The notes beneath the pieces were generated by a model that was given only the letters and a program-made list of their open reading frames with translations, was not told where the DNA came from and ran no database searches. A stretch of DNA of 64,000 bases from Sphingobacterium tabacisoli. Its GTDB lineage: Bacteria > Bacteroidota > Bacteroidia > Sphingobacteriales > Sphingobacteriaceae. How positions within the stretch are numbered: position 1 is the stretch's first letter; the number at the start of each line of letters is the position of its first letter. The DNA is taken from positions 248,001 to 312,000 of the forward strand of contig NZ_JAEQMU010000002.1 of the NCBI RefSeq assembly GCF_017908035.1. Direction: 5' to 3'. A program made the translations under genes and the position numbers. Shown here piece after piece: positions 9,415-18,337 of the stretch.

Positions 9415-10550
9415 TGAAGATTATCTATAATATAGCAGGGCTATATAATGCCGGGGGAATGGAGCGGGTGTTAACCAATAAAGCCAATTATTTAGCAGGC
9501 GCGGGACATCAAGTAATTATCGTCACCACAGATCAAAAGAGTAGAAACCCTTATTTTGATTTAAATGAAGCTGTAGAACAGATCGATTTGAATATCAATT
9601 ATGATAGCATACAAAGGCTGGGGTTAGTTTCTAAAGTGATTGCTTATCGAAGGAAGCAACGTCTGCATAAAAGTAAGCTTGAAAGTGTATTGAAAGAGCT
9701 AAAGGGCGATATCGTAATTAGTATGTTTGATCATGATGTATCTTTTTTATATAAAATTAAAGATGGCAGTAAGAAGCTTTTAGAAATTCACTTTTCGAGA
9801 TATAAAAGAGTACAGTACGGACGAAAAGGAGTATGGGGAATTATCGATCAGCTGAGAAGTAAGAAAGATGTGTATTTGGCTCAGAAATATGATCGATTTA
9901 TTGTGCTTACCGAAGAAGATAAACACTATTGGGGGAGTTTGAAAAATATTGAAGTGATACCAAATGCTAATAGTTTCTCCCCCAAAGAAGTTTCTAATCT
10001 AGATAAAAAGGTTGCTGTGGCAATAGGTCGATTGGATTATCAAAAAGGATTTGATGATCTGATTAAAATATGGGCTATGGTACAGCCCATATTTCCAGAC
10101 TGGCGCCTGCATATATACGGAGAGGGGAGACTGGAATCTGATTTACAGATGCTAATAGAGAGGTTAAATATGAAGAGTGCGATACAGCTAAACAAGCCAA
10201 CTAAAAACATTGAAGAGGTATACTTGGGAAGCTCTGTTTATTTGATGACTTCGCGCTATGAAGGCTTGCCAATGGCATTGCTAGAGGCGCAGGCTTGTGG
10301 TTTGCCTCTATTGTCTTATGCTTGTAAATGTGGGCCAAGAGATATTATAGAACAAGGTCGAAATGGTTATTGGGTTGAGCAAGGAGATCAGATTAAGTTT
10401 GGAGAAAGGCTGCGAGAGCTATTAAATAGTGACAGCTTACGGCGAGAAATGGGAGAAGCCGCTAAAGTAATGTCGATGCGATTTTCAGAAAAAGTAGTAA
10501 TGGAGCATTGGGGAAATGTGTTTTCTGAAGTTCTGAAAGAACGAAAATGA
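9414..10550 (+). CDS. Glycosyltransferase family 4
   Basis: This GT-B fold family 4 (PF00534) glycosyltransferase has about 378 residues. Features are the N-terminal glycine-rich region NIAGLYNAGGMERVL, the domain 2 start AIGRLDYQKGFDDLI, and the donor-site motif SRYEGLPMALLEAQACGLPLL with the EX7E-type glutamates. The ATG at 9414 overlaps the polymerase stop by one base; an in-frame GTG lies one codon earlier. It probably transfers a sugar from a nucleotide donor to the lipid-linked intermediate. Confidence 0.91.
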   Translation: MKIIYNIAGLYNAGGMERVLTNKANYLAGAGHQVIIVTTDQKSRNPYFDLNEAVEQIDLNINYDSIQRLGLVSKVIAYRRKQRLHKSKLESVLKELKGDIVISMFDHDVSFLYKIKDGSKKLLEIHFSRYKRVQYGRKGVWGIIDQLRSKKDVYLAQKYDRFIVLTEEDKHYWGSLKNIEVIPNANSFSPKEVSNLDKKVAVAIGRLDYQKGFDDLIKIWAMVQPIFPDWRLHIYGEGRLESDLQMLIERLNMKSAIQLNKPTKNIEEVYLGSSVYLMTSRYEGLPMALLEAQACGLPLLSYACKCGPRDIIEQGRNGYWVEQGDQIKFGERLRELLNSDSLRREMGEAAKVMSMRFSEKVVMEHWGNVFSEVLKERK

Positions 10551-10586
10551 AAAGAAAAATAATCACTTAGTAAGCTTTTTTGTTTT

Positions 10587-11585
10587 ATGAATTCATATTC
10601 ATTGTTGGCTTTAATAATCATACTCTACACACTGTCTATTACCTTGTGTAGAGGAAAAGTGTTTTCTTTAACAAGAGATAGATCTACAGTATTAAAGGGA
10701 ATATTAAGTTTGTTGATTATTCTTTCGCATACAAATTTTCATGCAGATATACCTGTTTTTAAGACCATAACGAACTGGGGAGGAACAAAAGTTGCTTTGT
10801 TCTTTTTCTTATCCGGATATGGTTTGATAAGCTCCTATCTCCGTGTGGGGAGTGGTTATATGGATGGCTTTTTGGTGAAAAGAATTTGGAAAATAGTTAA
10901 GCCCCTTTTAGTTATTACTTTGGTATATCTAGGTGTCGTATTTCTGGATAAGAAAACATTGCCGAGTGATATTATAGGTGAACTTTTTTTACAAGGCAAA
11001 ACGCCACTGCCTTATTCTTGGTTCGTGTATGTTATTATCTTAGCTTATATTGTTTTTTTCTTTGTTTTCCAGCTTAAAATTAAAGTGGAAAGAAAAATAG
11101 TCTTTGTTTTTATAGGGCTATTACTGGTTAGTTTAGGGCTGTATAAACTAGGATTTGATAGGGCCTGGTGGGTGTCTAATTTGGCTTTTCCTACAGGCTT
11201 GGTTTATGGACTTTATGAAGAGAAGCTCCTGTCTTTCTCCAGACAAAAGTATATTAATCTATTTTTGGTTCCTGTCTGCGTATTGCTTGCAGGAGTCTTT
11301 GTGGTTCCTAAAATCGAATTTCTCTATCTGTTTTCTTATGTTTTTATCACCATATTCTTATTTCTATTAATTAGTTATGTGAAGCTTCCGAACGGAAAAG
11401 TTTGGCATTTTTTAGGGAACGTTTCGTATGAAACCTATCTATTACATGGCGCTTTATTTTCGATGCTAAGAGGTAATACTATATTTATTACGAATGACTA
11501 TGTCTATCTATTGGCAACTGTAGGATGTACTCTTCTATTAGCTTTTCTGTTCAATCAATTATTTAATAAAAAATGGATAAAATGA
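10587..11585 (+). CDS. Acyltransferase family membrane protein
   Basis: This 332-residue polytopic membrane protein is in the acyltransferase 3 family. It has RSTVLKGILSLLIILSHTNFH, where the R...H pair of helix 1 is visible, and GGTKVALFFFLSGYGLI, the usual FF-x-SGY motif. It is shorter than many homologues and has no SGNH domain. It probably acetylates the exopolysaccharide or a precursor. It follows the GT4 gene by 36 bases and overlaps the next gene slightly. Confidence 0.84.
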   Translation: MNSYSLLALIIILYTLSITLCRGKVFSLTRDRSTVLKGILSLLIILSHTNFHADIPVFKTITNWGGTKVALFFFLSGYGLISSYLRVGSGYMDGFLVKRIWKIVKPLLVITLVYLGVVFLDKKTLPSDIIGELFLQGKTPLPYSWFVYVIILAYIVFFFVFQLKIKVERKIVFVFIGLLLVSLGLYKLGFDRAWWVSNLAFPTGLVYGLYEEKLLSFSRQKYINLFLVPVCVLLAGVFVVPKIEFLYLFSYVFITIFLFLLISYVKLPNGKVWHFLGNVSYETYLLHGALFSMLRGNTIFITNDYVYLLATVGCTLLLAFLFNQLFNKKWIK

Positions 11586-12724
11586 AGACAATAGTTATAT
11601 CTGCAGTCAATATTGTGGAAGCTGGACCATTGGCGATTCTTAGAAATTGTCTCCATTATCTATCCGAGCTGGCGGCGAATGAGGAGTATAAGGTCGTGGC
11701 TTTGGTGTATGAAAGGGAGCTGGCCGAGTATCCCAATATCACCTATATAGAAACTAAGTGGCCTAAGAAAAACTGGATAAACCGTCTATGGTATGAATAT
11801 GTCTCGATGAAGAAGGTGAGTAAAACGATAGGACCGGTTTATTTATGGTTTTCACTGCATGATACCAGTCCCCGTGTAGAGGCGGACCTGCAGGCGGTAT
11901 ATTGTCATAACTCGTTTACGTTTTATAAATGGAAATGGAGAGAACTACTATTTGCGCCCAAGATTGTGCTGTTCTCACTTTTTACAAAATATATCTATGG
12001 ATTTAATGTCGCGGCAAATCGGTATCTCGTGGTACAGCAGGAATGGTTTAGGGAAGCTATGGCAAAAGATTTTAATTTTTCTGCCCAAGATATTATCGTA
12101 GCCAGGCCACAACAGATTGTGCCTATCCGTAATACATCGTCTAGCAATAAAGGCGGTAATGGAGAATGCTATTCTTTTCTATTCCCGGCTTCGCCCAATA
12201 GTCATAAGAACTTTGAGTGTCTCTGTGAGGCGGTAGCGCAATTGGACAGTAAGGAAGGTCTACCAAAATTTAAAGTATATATCACCATAACAGGAAAAGA
12301 AAATAGTTATACCCGTTGGATCTTTAAAAAATGGGGCAATAGGTATGAATCACTATGTTTCATCGGTTTTTTAGGTAAAGAAAGTCTACTTGGCTACTAT
12401 GAGGGAGTAGACTGTTTGGTGTTCCCATCGAAGACGGAAAGTTGGGGATTACCTATTTCGGAGTTTGCAAACTATGGAAAGCCGATGCTGCTTGCTGATC
12501 TGCCTTATGCGCGGGAAACAGCTGCTGGTAGTCGCTGCACTGCTTTCTTTGATCCAGATCGGCCTGATAATTTGGCCGCGCATATGGAGCAGTTGATCAT
12601 GGGGGAAGCGACTGTATTGGCGCCAGTGCCGGAGCGGGAGATAGCGGTACCCGTAGCGGAGGAATGGTCTACCTTATTTAATTTACTTTTAAATGAACAG
12701 CATGAAGATATTACAAGTCGGTAA
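11582..12724 (+). CDS. Glycosyltransferase family 4
   Basis: This GT4-type protein of about 380 residues has an N-terminal VEAGPLAILRNCLHYL and a C-terminal donor domain with FPASPNSHKNFECLCEA, GFLGKESLLGYYEGVDCLVFPSKTESWGLPISE and PYARETAA. The conserved C-terminal motifs resemble mannosyl- or rhamnosyltransferase-like GT4 enzymes. I prefer the ATG at 11582, which forms an ATGA overlap with the acyltransferase stop. An earlier ATG at 11573 is equally in frame. The sequence looks less AT-rich from about here onward than in the preceding glycosyltransferase block. Confidence 0.88.
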   Translation: MKTIVISAVNIVEAGPLAILRNCLHYLSELAANEEYKVVALVYERELAEYPNITYIETKWPKKNWINRLWYEYVSMKKVSKTIGPVYLWFSLHDTSPRVEADLQAVYCHNSFTFYKWKWRELLFAPKIVLFSLFTKYIYGFNVAANRYLVVQQEWFREAMAKDFNFSAQDIIVARPQQIVPIRNTSSSNKGGNGECYSFLFPASPNSHKNFECLCEAVAQLDSKEGLPKFKVYITITGKENSYTRWIFKKWGNRYESLCFIGFLGKESLLGYYEGVDCLVFPSKTESWGLPISEFANYGKPMLLADLPYARETAAGSRCTAFFDPDRPDNLAAHMEQLIMGEATVLAPVPEREIAVPVAEEWSTLFNLLLNEQHEDITSR

Positions 12725-13829
12725 GTTTTACCCTATACGGGGAGGTGTCGAAAAAGTAATGTACGATCTGACATTGGGACTTTCGAGCGAAGAAGTCTAT
12801 TGTGATATGCTCTGCGCCTCGACAGAGGGATATCCGGAAGGGGAGATACAATTAAATGAGTTTGCACGGTTGATTGTGGTAAAGACACATTTGAAACTGG
12901 CAGCGACGATGTTGGCGCCGGCGATGATAAGCACATTAAGACGAATAGCCAAGGAGTATGATATCATACATGTGCATCATCCGGATCCAATGGCAGCCCT
13001 GGCTTTATACTGCTCGGGGTATAAAGGAAAGGTGATTATGCATTGGCATAGTGATATTCTGAACCAGAAGAAATTAATGAAATTTTATGCGCCCCTGCAG
13101 TCATGGTTAATACGTCGGTCAGACCTGATTGTGGGAACCACACCGGTATATGTCAAAGATTCGAGCTTTCTAAGGGAGGTGCAGCCTAAATGTGATTATA
13201 TACCGATCGGAATAGAGCCATTTGTTTTACAGCCCGAAAAAGCGGAAGCTATTAGACAGCAATTTAAAGGGAAGAAAATCATTTTCTCATTAGGAAGGCT
13301 AGTCACTTACAAGGGGTATGAATATTTGGTGAAAGCCGCTGCTTTATTAACGGGAGATGTGCAGGTCGTGATCGGTGGGACAGGTCCTCTGATGGACGAA
13401 CTAAAAGCACTGGCAGAAGAACTTGGCGTAAAGGATAAAGTAACATTTCTGGGCTTTGTATCGGACGAGGATGTAGCGGCTTATTATCAGGCCTGTGATT
13501 GTTTCTGTTTGAGTTCGGTCTGGAAGAATGAGGCTTTTGCCATTGTTCAGTTAGAGGCAATGTCGCTGGGTAAGCCTGTGATATCGACAGCGATCCCAGG
13601 ATCTGGTGTAAGTTGGGTAAATCAACACCTGAAATCGGGGATTGTGGTGCCTGTAGCGGATGAAACTGCACTGAGTGCTGGAATCAATAAGTTGCTTTCA
13701 AATGATTTGTTATATAGCCAGTTAGCCGAAGGAAGTTTGATGCGCTATGACCAATTGTTCCGTAGAGAGAAAATGGTGGCAAGAACAAATGAAATTTATT
13801 GCAAACTTTTATCGAAAAACAATGTTTAA
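12702..13829 (+). CDS. Glycosyltransferase family 4
   Basis: This classic GT4 enzyme of about 375 residues has ILQVGKFYPIRGGVEKVM, IIHVHHPDPMAALAL, the domain linker FSLGRLVTYKGYEYLVKAA, and the donor motif SSVWKNEAFAIVQLEAMSLGKPVIST. In annotated EPS loci such proteins are often rhamnosyl- or mannosyltransferases, but the donor cannot be assigned here. An in-frame ATG exists at 12693. Both possible starts lie inside the end of the preceding glycosyltransferase gene. Confidence 0.91.
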   Translation: MKILQVGKFYPIRGGVEKVMYDLTLGLSSEEVYCDMLCASTEGYPEGEIQLNEFARLIVVKTHLKLAATMLAPAMISTLRRIAKEYDIIHVHHPDPMAALALYCSGYKGKVIMHWHSDILNQKKLMKFYAPLQSWLIRRSDLIVGTTPVYVKDSSFLREVQPKCDYIPIGIEPFVLQPEKAEAIRQQFKGKKIIFSLGRLVTYKGYEYLVKAAALLTGDVQVVIGGTGPLMDELKALAEELGVKDKVTFLGFVSDEDVAAYYQACDCFCLSSVWKNEAFAIVQLEAMSLGKPVISTAIPGSGVSWVNQHLKSGIVVPVADETALSAGINKLLSNDLLYSQLAEGSLMRYDQLFRREKMVARTNEIYCKLLSKNNV

Positions 13830-13846
13830 TAAATAATGGCCGATTT

Positions 13847-14299
13847 ATGGAACAGACAAAGAAGAAAATCGTTTGTAAAAACGATCATTTTCTGAAAAAT
13901 GTGGAAGTGGCATTAGAACAGGGAAAAAAGGTGAAGATAGCAGTGAGGGGCAATAGCATGAACCCTGTTTTAAACGATGGAGACCTAGTCATTCTAGAGA
14001 AAGGACATTTACCTAATGAAAAAAAAGGAGATATAATACTGGCAAGACATGAAGGAAATTATGTGTTGCATCGTATTGTATGGATTAGTTCAGATTTCTT
14101 TTACCTAGCAGGTGATGGAAATAAACTACAAGTAGAAAAAGTCCGTAAAGATAGTGCTATCGCTACGGTAGGTGCAGCCTTTCGTGGAGAGCTGTGTCTG
14201 CCGCTAGGCTTTGCAGGAAGCAGATTGCAGCTGTTTGGGCGATGCTTATTGGGCGCTTGTTGGTATTTGAATTATAGTATAAAAAAGAAATTTTTATGA
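13847..14299 (+). CDS. S24/S26 family peptidase (signal-peptidase-like)
   Basis: This 150-residue protein has a compact S24/S26 serine peptidase fold. The nucleophile is Ser37 in RGNSMNPVLNDGD. The second motif GNYVLHRIVWI has His75 where bacterial leader peptidases carry Lys, so the site looks like the Ser-His type (S26B-like). GDIILAR and YLAGDGN complete the family pattern. There is no N-terminal membrane helix; the C-terminus is moderately hydrophobic (GRCLLGACWYLNYSIKKK). I chose ATG 13847 because longer starts fall inside the preceding gene. It overlaps the pqqD-like gene by 4 bases and opens the five-gene cassette, so it may cleave a modified peptide or exported protein. Confidence 0.8.
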   Translation: MEQTKKKIVCKNDHFLKNVEVALEQGKKVKIAVRGNSMNPVLNDGDLVILEKGHLPNEKKGDIILARHEGNYVLHRIVWISSDFFYLAGDGNKLQVEKVRKDSAIATVGAAFRGELCLPLGFAGSRLQLFGRCLLGACWYLNYSIKKKFL

Positions 14300-14565
14300 A
14301 GTTGAGAAAAGATTTGATTTTACGGGAAATAGGGAATCACTACGTGGTGGTGGATCCCGGTCAGGAAATGGTGGATATGTCAACGGTGTTTACGCTGAAT
14401 ACGACTTCTGCTTTTTTGTGGAAAGAGCTCGAAGGTAAGGAGGTCACGGTAGAACTCATAACGGACTTGTTGTGCGCTCATTATGAGGTGTCACGGGAAA
14501 CAGCCGGAAAAGACGCTGAAGCAATTTTTACAGCTTTTTGCAAAAACGGCTTAATGGCAAATTGA
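14296..14565 (+). CDS. PqqD-like peptide chaperone / RRE protein
   Basis: This 89-residue protein matches the PqqD family in length and pattern: ILREIGNHYVVVDPG, then NTTSAFLWKELEGKEVTVELITDLL, then a C-terminal helix. PqqD proteins act as RiPP recognition elements that hold leader peptides for modifying enzymes; paralogues also occur with HprK-like kinases. It starts with an ATGA overlap after the peptidase gene and ends one base before the nucleotidyltransferase gene, so the three are probably cotranslated. No precursor peptide gene is visible nearby. Confidence 0.82.
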   Translation: MKLRKDLILREIGNHYVVVDPGQEMVDMSTVFTLNTTSAFLWKELEGKEVTVELITDLLCAHYEVSRETAGKDAEAIFTAFCKNGLMAN

Positions 14566-14566
14566 A

Positions 14567-15670
14567 ATGATAGATAAGGAGCGCATTTATACGGTGTTTT
14601 TTAACTTACTGCGATCGGGGTTATGGTCAAAACCTATCGAAGCAGTGGAGCAGCTCCCACTATCGCCTGTTGAGTGGAAACAAATCTATGATATGGCGGT
14701 GGCCCAGACGGTAGAAGGGCTTGTTTTCGATGCGGTAGAACGCTTGGATGAGCTGCACTTGCCACCAACAGACATATGGATGAAATGGTTGGTTCGGGTT
14801 ACCAAAATCGAACAACATAATAAACTGATGAATCAATGTCTGGCCGAACAAATCCTTTTTTTTAATAATCTAGAGATCAGTCCGGTTCTATTGAAGGGGC
14901 AGGGGGTAGCACGGCATTACGAAGCTCCGCTCCGCCGATCGGCTGGGGATATCGACTGGTATTTTTCTACTAAAGAGGATTATGAGAAAGTGAATAGTTG
15001 GGTGACTCAAAAAGAGGTGCCGGTTCAATATATGCCAGGACGTAGCATGTGCTATTCCTACAAAGGGCTAGAAATCGATCATCACACGAATCTCATAGAC
15101 TTGCATAATCCTTTTGTAAAGCCTTTTCTTAACGAGTTTGTTAGGGCAGAGCGTGAGCATGATCGGTTTATCAAAGTCGAAGGAGTGGCCTGTCGTGTAT
15201 TATCGCCTGTCCTAAACAGTGTACAGGTCGTAAGTCATGTCTTGAAGCATCTCCTTTCTTTCGGATTGGGCTTGAGGCAACTTTGCGATGTGGCGCGATT
15301 GTATTATGTGCATTTCAAAGATATTCAAGGCCATGGTTTGGACAAGATATATAGACGGTTGGGGATAGGGCGATGGGTGGTTTTATTGCACGATCTGTTA
15401 GTACGCTATTTAGGGCTGGAGCGTCGGTGGTTACCCTATCAAGCCGATAGGGCTGTTCATGCCGACTGGGTGATGGAAGATATTTTACGCGTAGGTAATT
15501 TTGGTTTTTTTGATGAACGCTATCCGGAAGGGCAAGAAGTAGCAACAGGAGGTCGGAAGAACTCTTTTCTGCGCGTAGGCAAAAATCTATTGAAATATGG
15601 ACGTTACGCACCAATGGAATCTGTTTTTTTTCCTTTGGTACAGACCTATACACGCGTTTTTATTAAATAA
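14567..15670 (+). CDS. Nucleotidyltransferase family protein (PF14907-like)
   Basis: This 367-residue protein resembles the uncharacterised nucleotidyltransferase family PF14907. The key region is LLKGQGVARHYEAPL followed by RRSAGDIDWYF, where the R-x-x-G-D-x-D carries the metal-binding aspartates of the polymerase-beta superfamily. A later VSHVLKHLLSFGLGLRQLCDVARL helix is typical of the family. Homologues are found beside PqqD and HprK-like kinases in lasso peptide and EPS loci. The modified substrate is unknown. It may nucleotidylate a peptide or glycan, which is inference. Confidence 0.8.
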   Translation: MIDKERIYTVFFNLLRSGLWSKPIEAVEQLPLSPVEWKQIYDMAVAQTVEGLVFDAVERLDELHLPPTDIWMKWLVRVTKIEQHNKLMNQCLAEQILFFNNLEISPVLLKGQGVARHYEAPLRRSAGDIDWYFSTKEDYEKVNSWVTQKEVPVQYMPGRSMCYSYKGLEIDHHTNLIDLHNPFVKPFLNEFVRAEREHDRFIKVEGVACRVLSPVLNSVQVVSHVLKHLLSFGLGLRQLCDVARLYYVHFKDIQGHGLDKIYRRLGIGRWVVLLHDLLVRYLGLERRWLPYQADRAVHADWVMEDILRVGNFGFFDERYPEGQEVATGGRKNSFLRVGKNLLKYGRYAPMESVFFPLVQTYTRVFIK

Positions 15671-15671
15671 C

Positions 15672-17294
15672 ATGCAAAGGACACTAATAGAGCATATGAG
15701 ATGGATGTGGCTTCTTACCCTAGGAGCACGTTTTCGATTGGGGCTCTATGTGACCCTTGAAGTGATGAGTATTGGATTGGGTTTGGTCTTCGTCTTGTGG
15801 ACAAAAAAAGTAGTGGATTCGACGGTACTGGGGAATACTGCTTTTTTCTCCATGAATTTATGGATCATGGTGTTCTCCCTATTGGGGTCGGTTGTTTTTA
15901 GGGTATTTGCAGGTTGGATCAATGAGCAGATGAAATTGGATATGCTCCTGAGTACCCAGCAGAAAATGCTCGATAAGCAATTGCATGCTACTTGGCAGTT
16001 TTTGAATAAATGGTCGTCAGGGGATTTGCAAGTGCGTATACAGGACGACGCCAGAGAGGTGGTGCAGATGGCCGGACAGAGTATATGGTCGACCTTTGTA
16101 ACGCTGTTGAGTCTGATCTCTTTTTTACTGCTCCTGGCTTGGTTTGATGTTGTCCTCGCTTTGCTAATGCTTAGTGTATCGCTGTTGTTTGGAGTAGCCA
16201 AGGTCTATTTTAAAAAGACCAAAGCACTCAATGAAGAGTTAAAAAGTGCACGTAGCGAATTTGGGCAGGTGGTACAGGAGACTGTGCAGTTTAAACTATT
16301 GATAAGAGCTTTGTCGATATATCCTACTCGCTGGGCCAGGATCGAAAAAAGTCTGGAGAAAATTCTTGGTTTACAAATGGGCTTAATCAACTTTTCTACA
16401 TTTTCGCACGGATTGCTCCGGCTACTGGCATCAGCAGGGTTTTTATTGGCCTTTGGCTGGGGATTGTATCGTCTGCATCTGGGACTGATTACATTTGGTT
16501 CGTTGACGGCTTTTTTGCAGTTAGTAGGACGTATACAGGCACCGGTGTTGACGCTGATGGCTTTTGTGCCCCTGGCGATACGCTCGCGGGTAGCGACTGA
16601 CCGTGTGATGGATGTCATGGAGGTGCCCATAGAACCTGAATTGAAACCTGAAGTCTTACCGGACCTCCAAGCAATATATATGGATAAGCTCTCTTTTCAG
16701 TATCAGGAGGAGTGCATTATAAGTGATTTTAGTATGGCTGTCTATAAAGGGGAATCGATAGCCATTATGGGCCCTAGTGGTAAAGGGAAGACGACATTTG
16801 TACGCTTATTATTAGGACTGTTGGAGCCAACGGCAGGGCAGGTGGTGCTGGAAACAAAGAATAGCAGATGTGGATTGACAGCGGACCATCGTATAAATAT
16901 GGCTTACGTGCCACAGGGCGGAAAACTATTTCGGGGTACTGTACGGGAAAATCTGGAAGTGATGAACCCGGAAGCTACAGCTACGCAAGTAGAACGGGCT
17001 ATAGTTTTAGGTTGTGCAGAATTTGTATATGATCTGCCAAATGGGCTAGAGACGGAGATAGGAGAGGAGGGATATGGATTGTCTGAGGGACAGGCACAGC
17101 GTATCGCTGTCGTGAGGGCGATGTTACGGGATTGTCCTGTATGGCTTTTCGACGAGCTCACTTCAGCCTTGGATGAAGATACTGCCCAGCTTATGATAAA
17201 GAGATTACTGGAATACGGTAAGGATAAGATCGTGATCTTGGTTACACATGATATCGAGATTGCAAAGCAATGTGATAAAATTATACTGTTATAA
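15672..17294 (+). CDS. ABC exporter, fused permease-ATPase
   Basis: This 540-residue half-transporter has an N-terminal six-helix exporter domain (about residues 20-310) and a C-terminal ATPase. Walker A is GPSGKGKTT at about 367-375, the Q-loop is YVPQG, the signature is LSEGQ and Walker B is VWLFDELTSALDE; an H-loop VTHD follows. It has no N-terminal C39 peptidase domain, so the separate S24/S26 protein may do any cleavage. An in-frame start at 15597 lies inside the nucleotidyltransferase gene, so I use 15672. The substrate may be a peptide or a glycan intermediate. Confidence 0.88.
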   Translation: MQRTLIEHMRWMWLLTLGARFRLGLYVTLEVMSIGLGLVFVLWTKKVVDSTVLGNTAFFSMNLWIMVFSLLGSVVFRVFAGWINEQMKLDMLLSTQQKMLDKQLHATWQFLNKWSSGDLQVRIQDDAREVVQMAGQSIWSTFVTLLSLISFLLLLAWFDVVLALLMLSVSLLFGVAKVYFKKTKALNEELKSARSEFGQVVQETVQFKLLIRALSIYPTRWARIEKSLEKILGLQMGLINFSTFSHGLLRLLASAGFLLAFGWGLYRLHLGLITFGSLTAFLQLVGRIQAPVLTLMAFVPLAIRSRVATDRVMDVMEVPIEPELKPEVLPDLQAIYMDKLSFQYQEECIISDFSMAVYKGESIAIMGPSGKGKTTFVRLLLGLLEPTAGQVVLETKNSRCGLTADHRINMAYVPQGGKLFRGTVRENLEVMNPEATATQVERAIVLGCAEFVYDLPNGLETEIGEEGYGLSEGQAQRIAVVRAMLRDCPVWLFDELTSALDEDTAQLMIKRLLEYGKDKIVILVTHDIEIAKQCDKIILL

Positions 17295-17329
17295 AAAGGA
17301 TAGGTAATCTGTTGAAAATCGGTGTATAA

Positions 17330-18271
17330 ATGAAAATAATAGAAGGACATAGTGTTGTTGATATCGCTGTTGCGGGACATGGGATACGATTGGCCATGCC
17401 TGAGCATTATGACCTATTGGCTTGTCTGCCCAATTTTTCGGCATTTATTGTCGATTCACTGAAGGAAAGTGAAGTACTGATGGAAGTCATGTTGCTAGAA
17501 GGAGATAGACCAGTGCTAAAAGGAGATCGTAAGATATTGACGGATATCTCGTCGGCTTGGGAGAATAAGTTTTCATTGGAAGAACTGGAAGAAGGGTACC
17601 TGGTGTCTATTGAAGGAGCCAATAAAGGTACTGCCTGGCAAATGCTTGCAAGCAAGGACTTTTACCAGATCACTATTTATGCGCTAGGGGATGAATTGTA
17701 CAATACGACGGTACTAAATTGGTTTTTGATGATGGCGTATGGACAGGCTATCTTACAGCAGGATAGTGTTATGATCCACGCCTCTGTAGTGGAAAGGAAG
17801 GCGGAAGCTTATGCTTTTTTAGGCAAAAGCGGTACCGGAAAAAGTACACATAGCGGTCTTTGGTTACAGCATATTGAAGGGGTATCGCTATTGAATGATG
17901 ATAACCCTGTCGTGCGTTTGGAAGGCAGTGAAATCTATATATATGGTACGCCCTGGAGTGGTAAGATGAAGTGCTATATCAATAAAGGGATTAAACTAGG
18001 GGCTATAGTTCGTCTGCGGCAGGCTGAGGAGAATCGCATGCGTTGGATAGATGGGATACATGCGCTGACTGCACTGATGCCGAGCTGTACGGCAATGCGG
18101 TGGAATATGGGCTTATTTAATGCTATGATAGGAACTGCCGAGAAGATAATTAGGAGCTTGCCTATCGGTGAATTGGCTTGCTTGCCTAATGCGGAAGCGG
18201 CTCTTTTATGTCATTATGAAATAATTGAACATACTTATAAAACTACATCTATCAACCTATTAAAAACATAA
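17330..18271 (+). CDS. HprK-like serine kinase
   Basis: This 313-residue protein resembles the HPr kinase/PEPCK-like kinases found with PqqD proteins. The P-loop GKSGTGKS begins near residue 165, preceded by MIHASVV and followed by LLNDDNPVVR and GTPWSGK, which match the HprK/PEPCK layout. The region before residue 140 has no similarity I recognise. Relatives in lasso peptide clusters phosphorylate the peptide (paeninodin type). Here it lies 35 bases after the ABC exporter and just before wza. The phosphate acceptor cannot be deduced. Confidence 0.82.
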   Translation: MKIIEGHSVVDIAVAGHGIRLAMPEHYDLLACLPNFSAFIVDSLKESEVLMEVMLLEGDRPVLKGDRKILTDISSAWENKFSLEELEEGYLVSIEGANKGTAWQMLASKDFYQITIYALGDELYNTTVLNWFLMMAYGQAILQQDSVMIHASVVERKAEAYAFLGKSGTGKSTHSGLWLQHIEGVSLLNDDNPVVRLEGSEIYIYGTPWSGKMKCYINKGIKLGAIVRLRQAEENRMRWIDGIHALTALMPSCTAMRWNMGLFNAMIGTAEKIIRSLPIGELACLPNAEAALLCHYEIIEHTYKTTSINLLKT

Positions 18272-18337
18272 GGCTATAAAGTACCTCTGTTTAACAAATA
18301 TGCAGGGGGCAATATAGTGATAAAGACAGATACTACT

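Noticed and set aside
15597..15671. Longer N-terminus for the ABC exporter
   Set aside because: The extra codons lie inside the nucleotidyltransferase gene. ATG 15672 follows the stop by one base and starts the domain properly.
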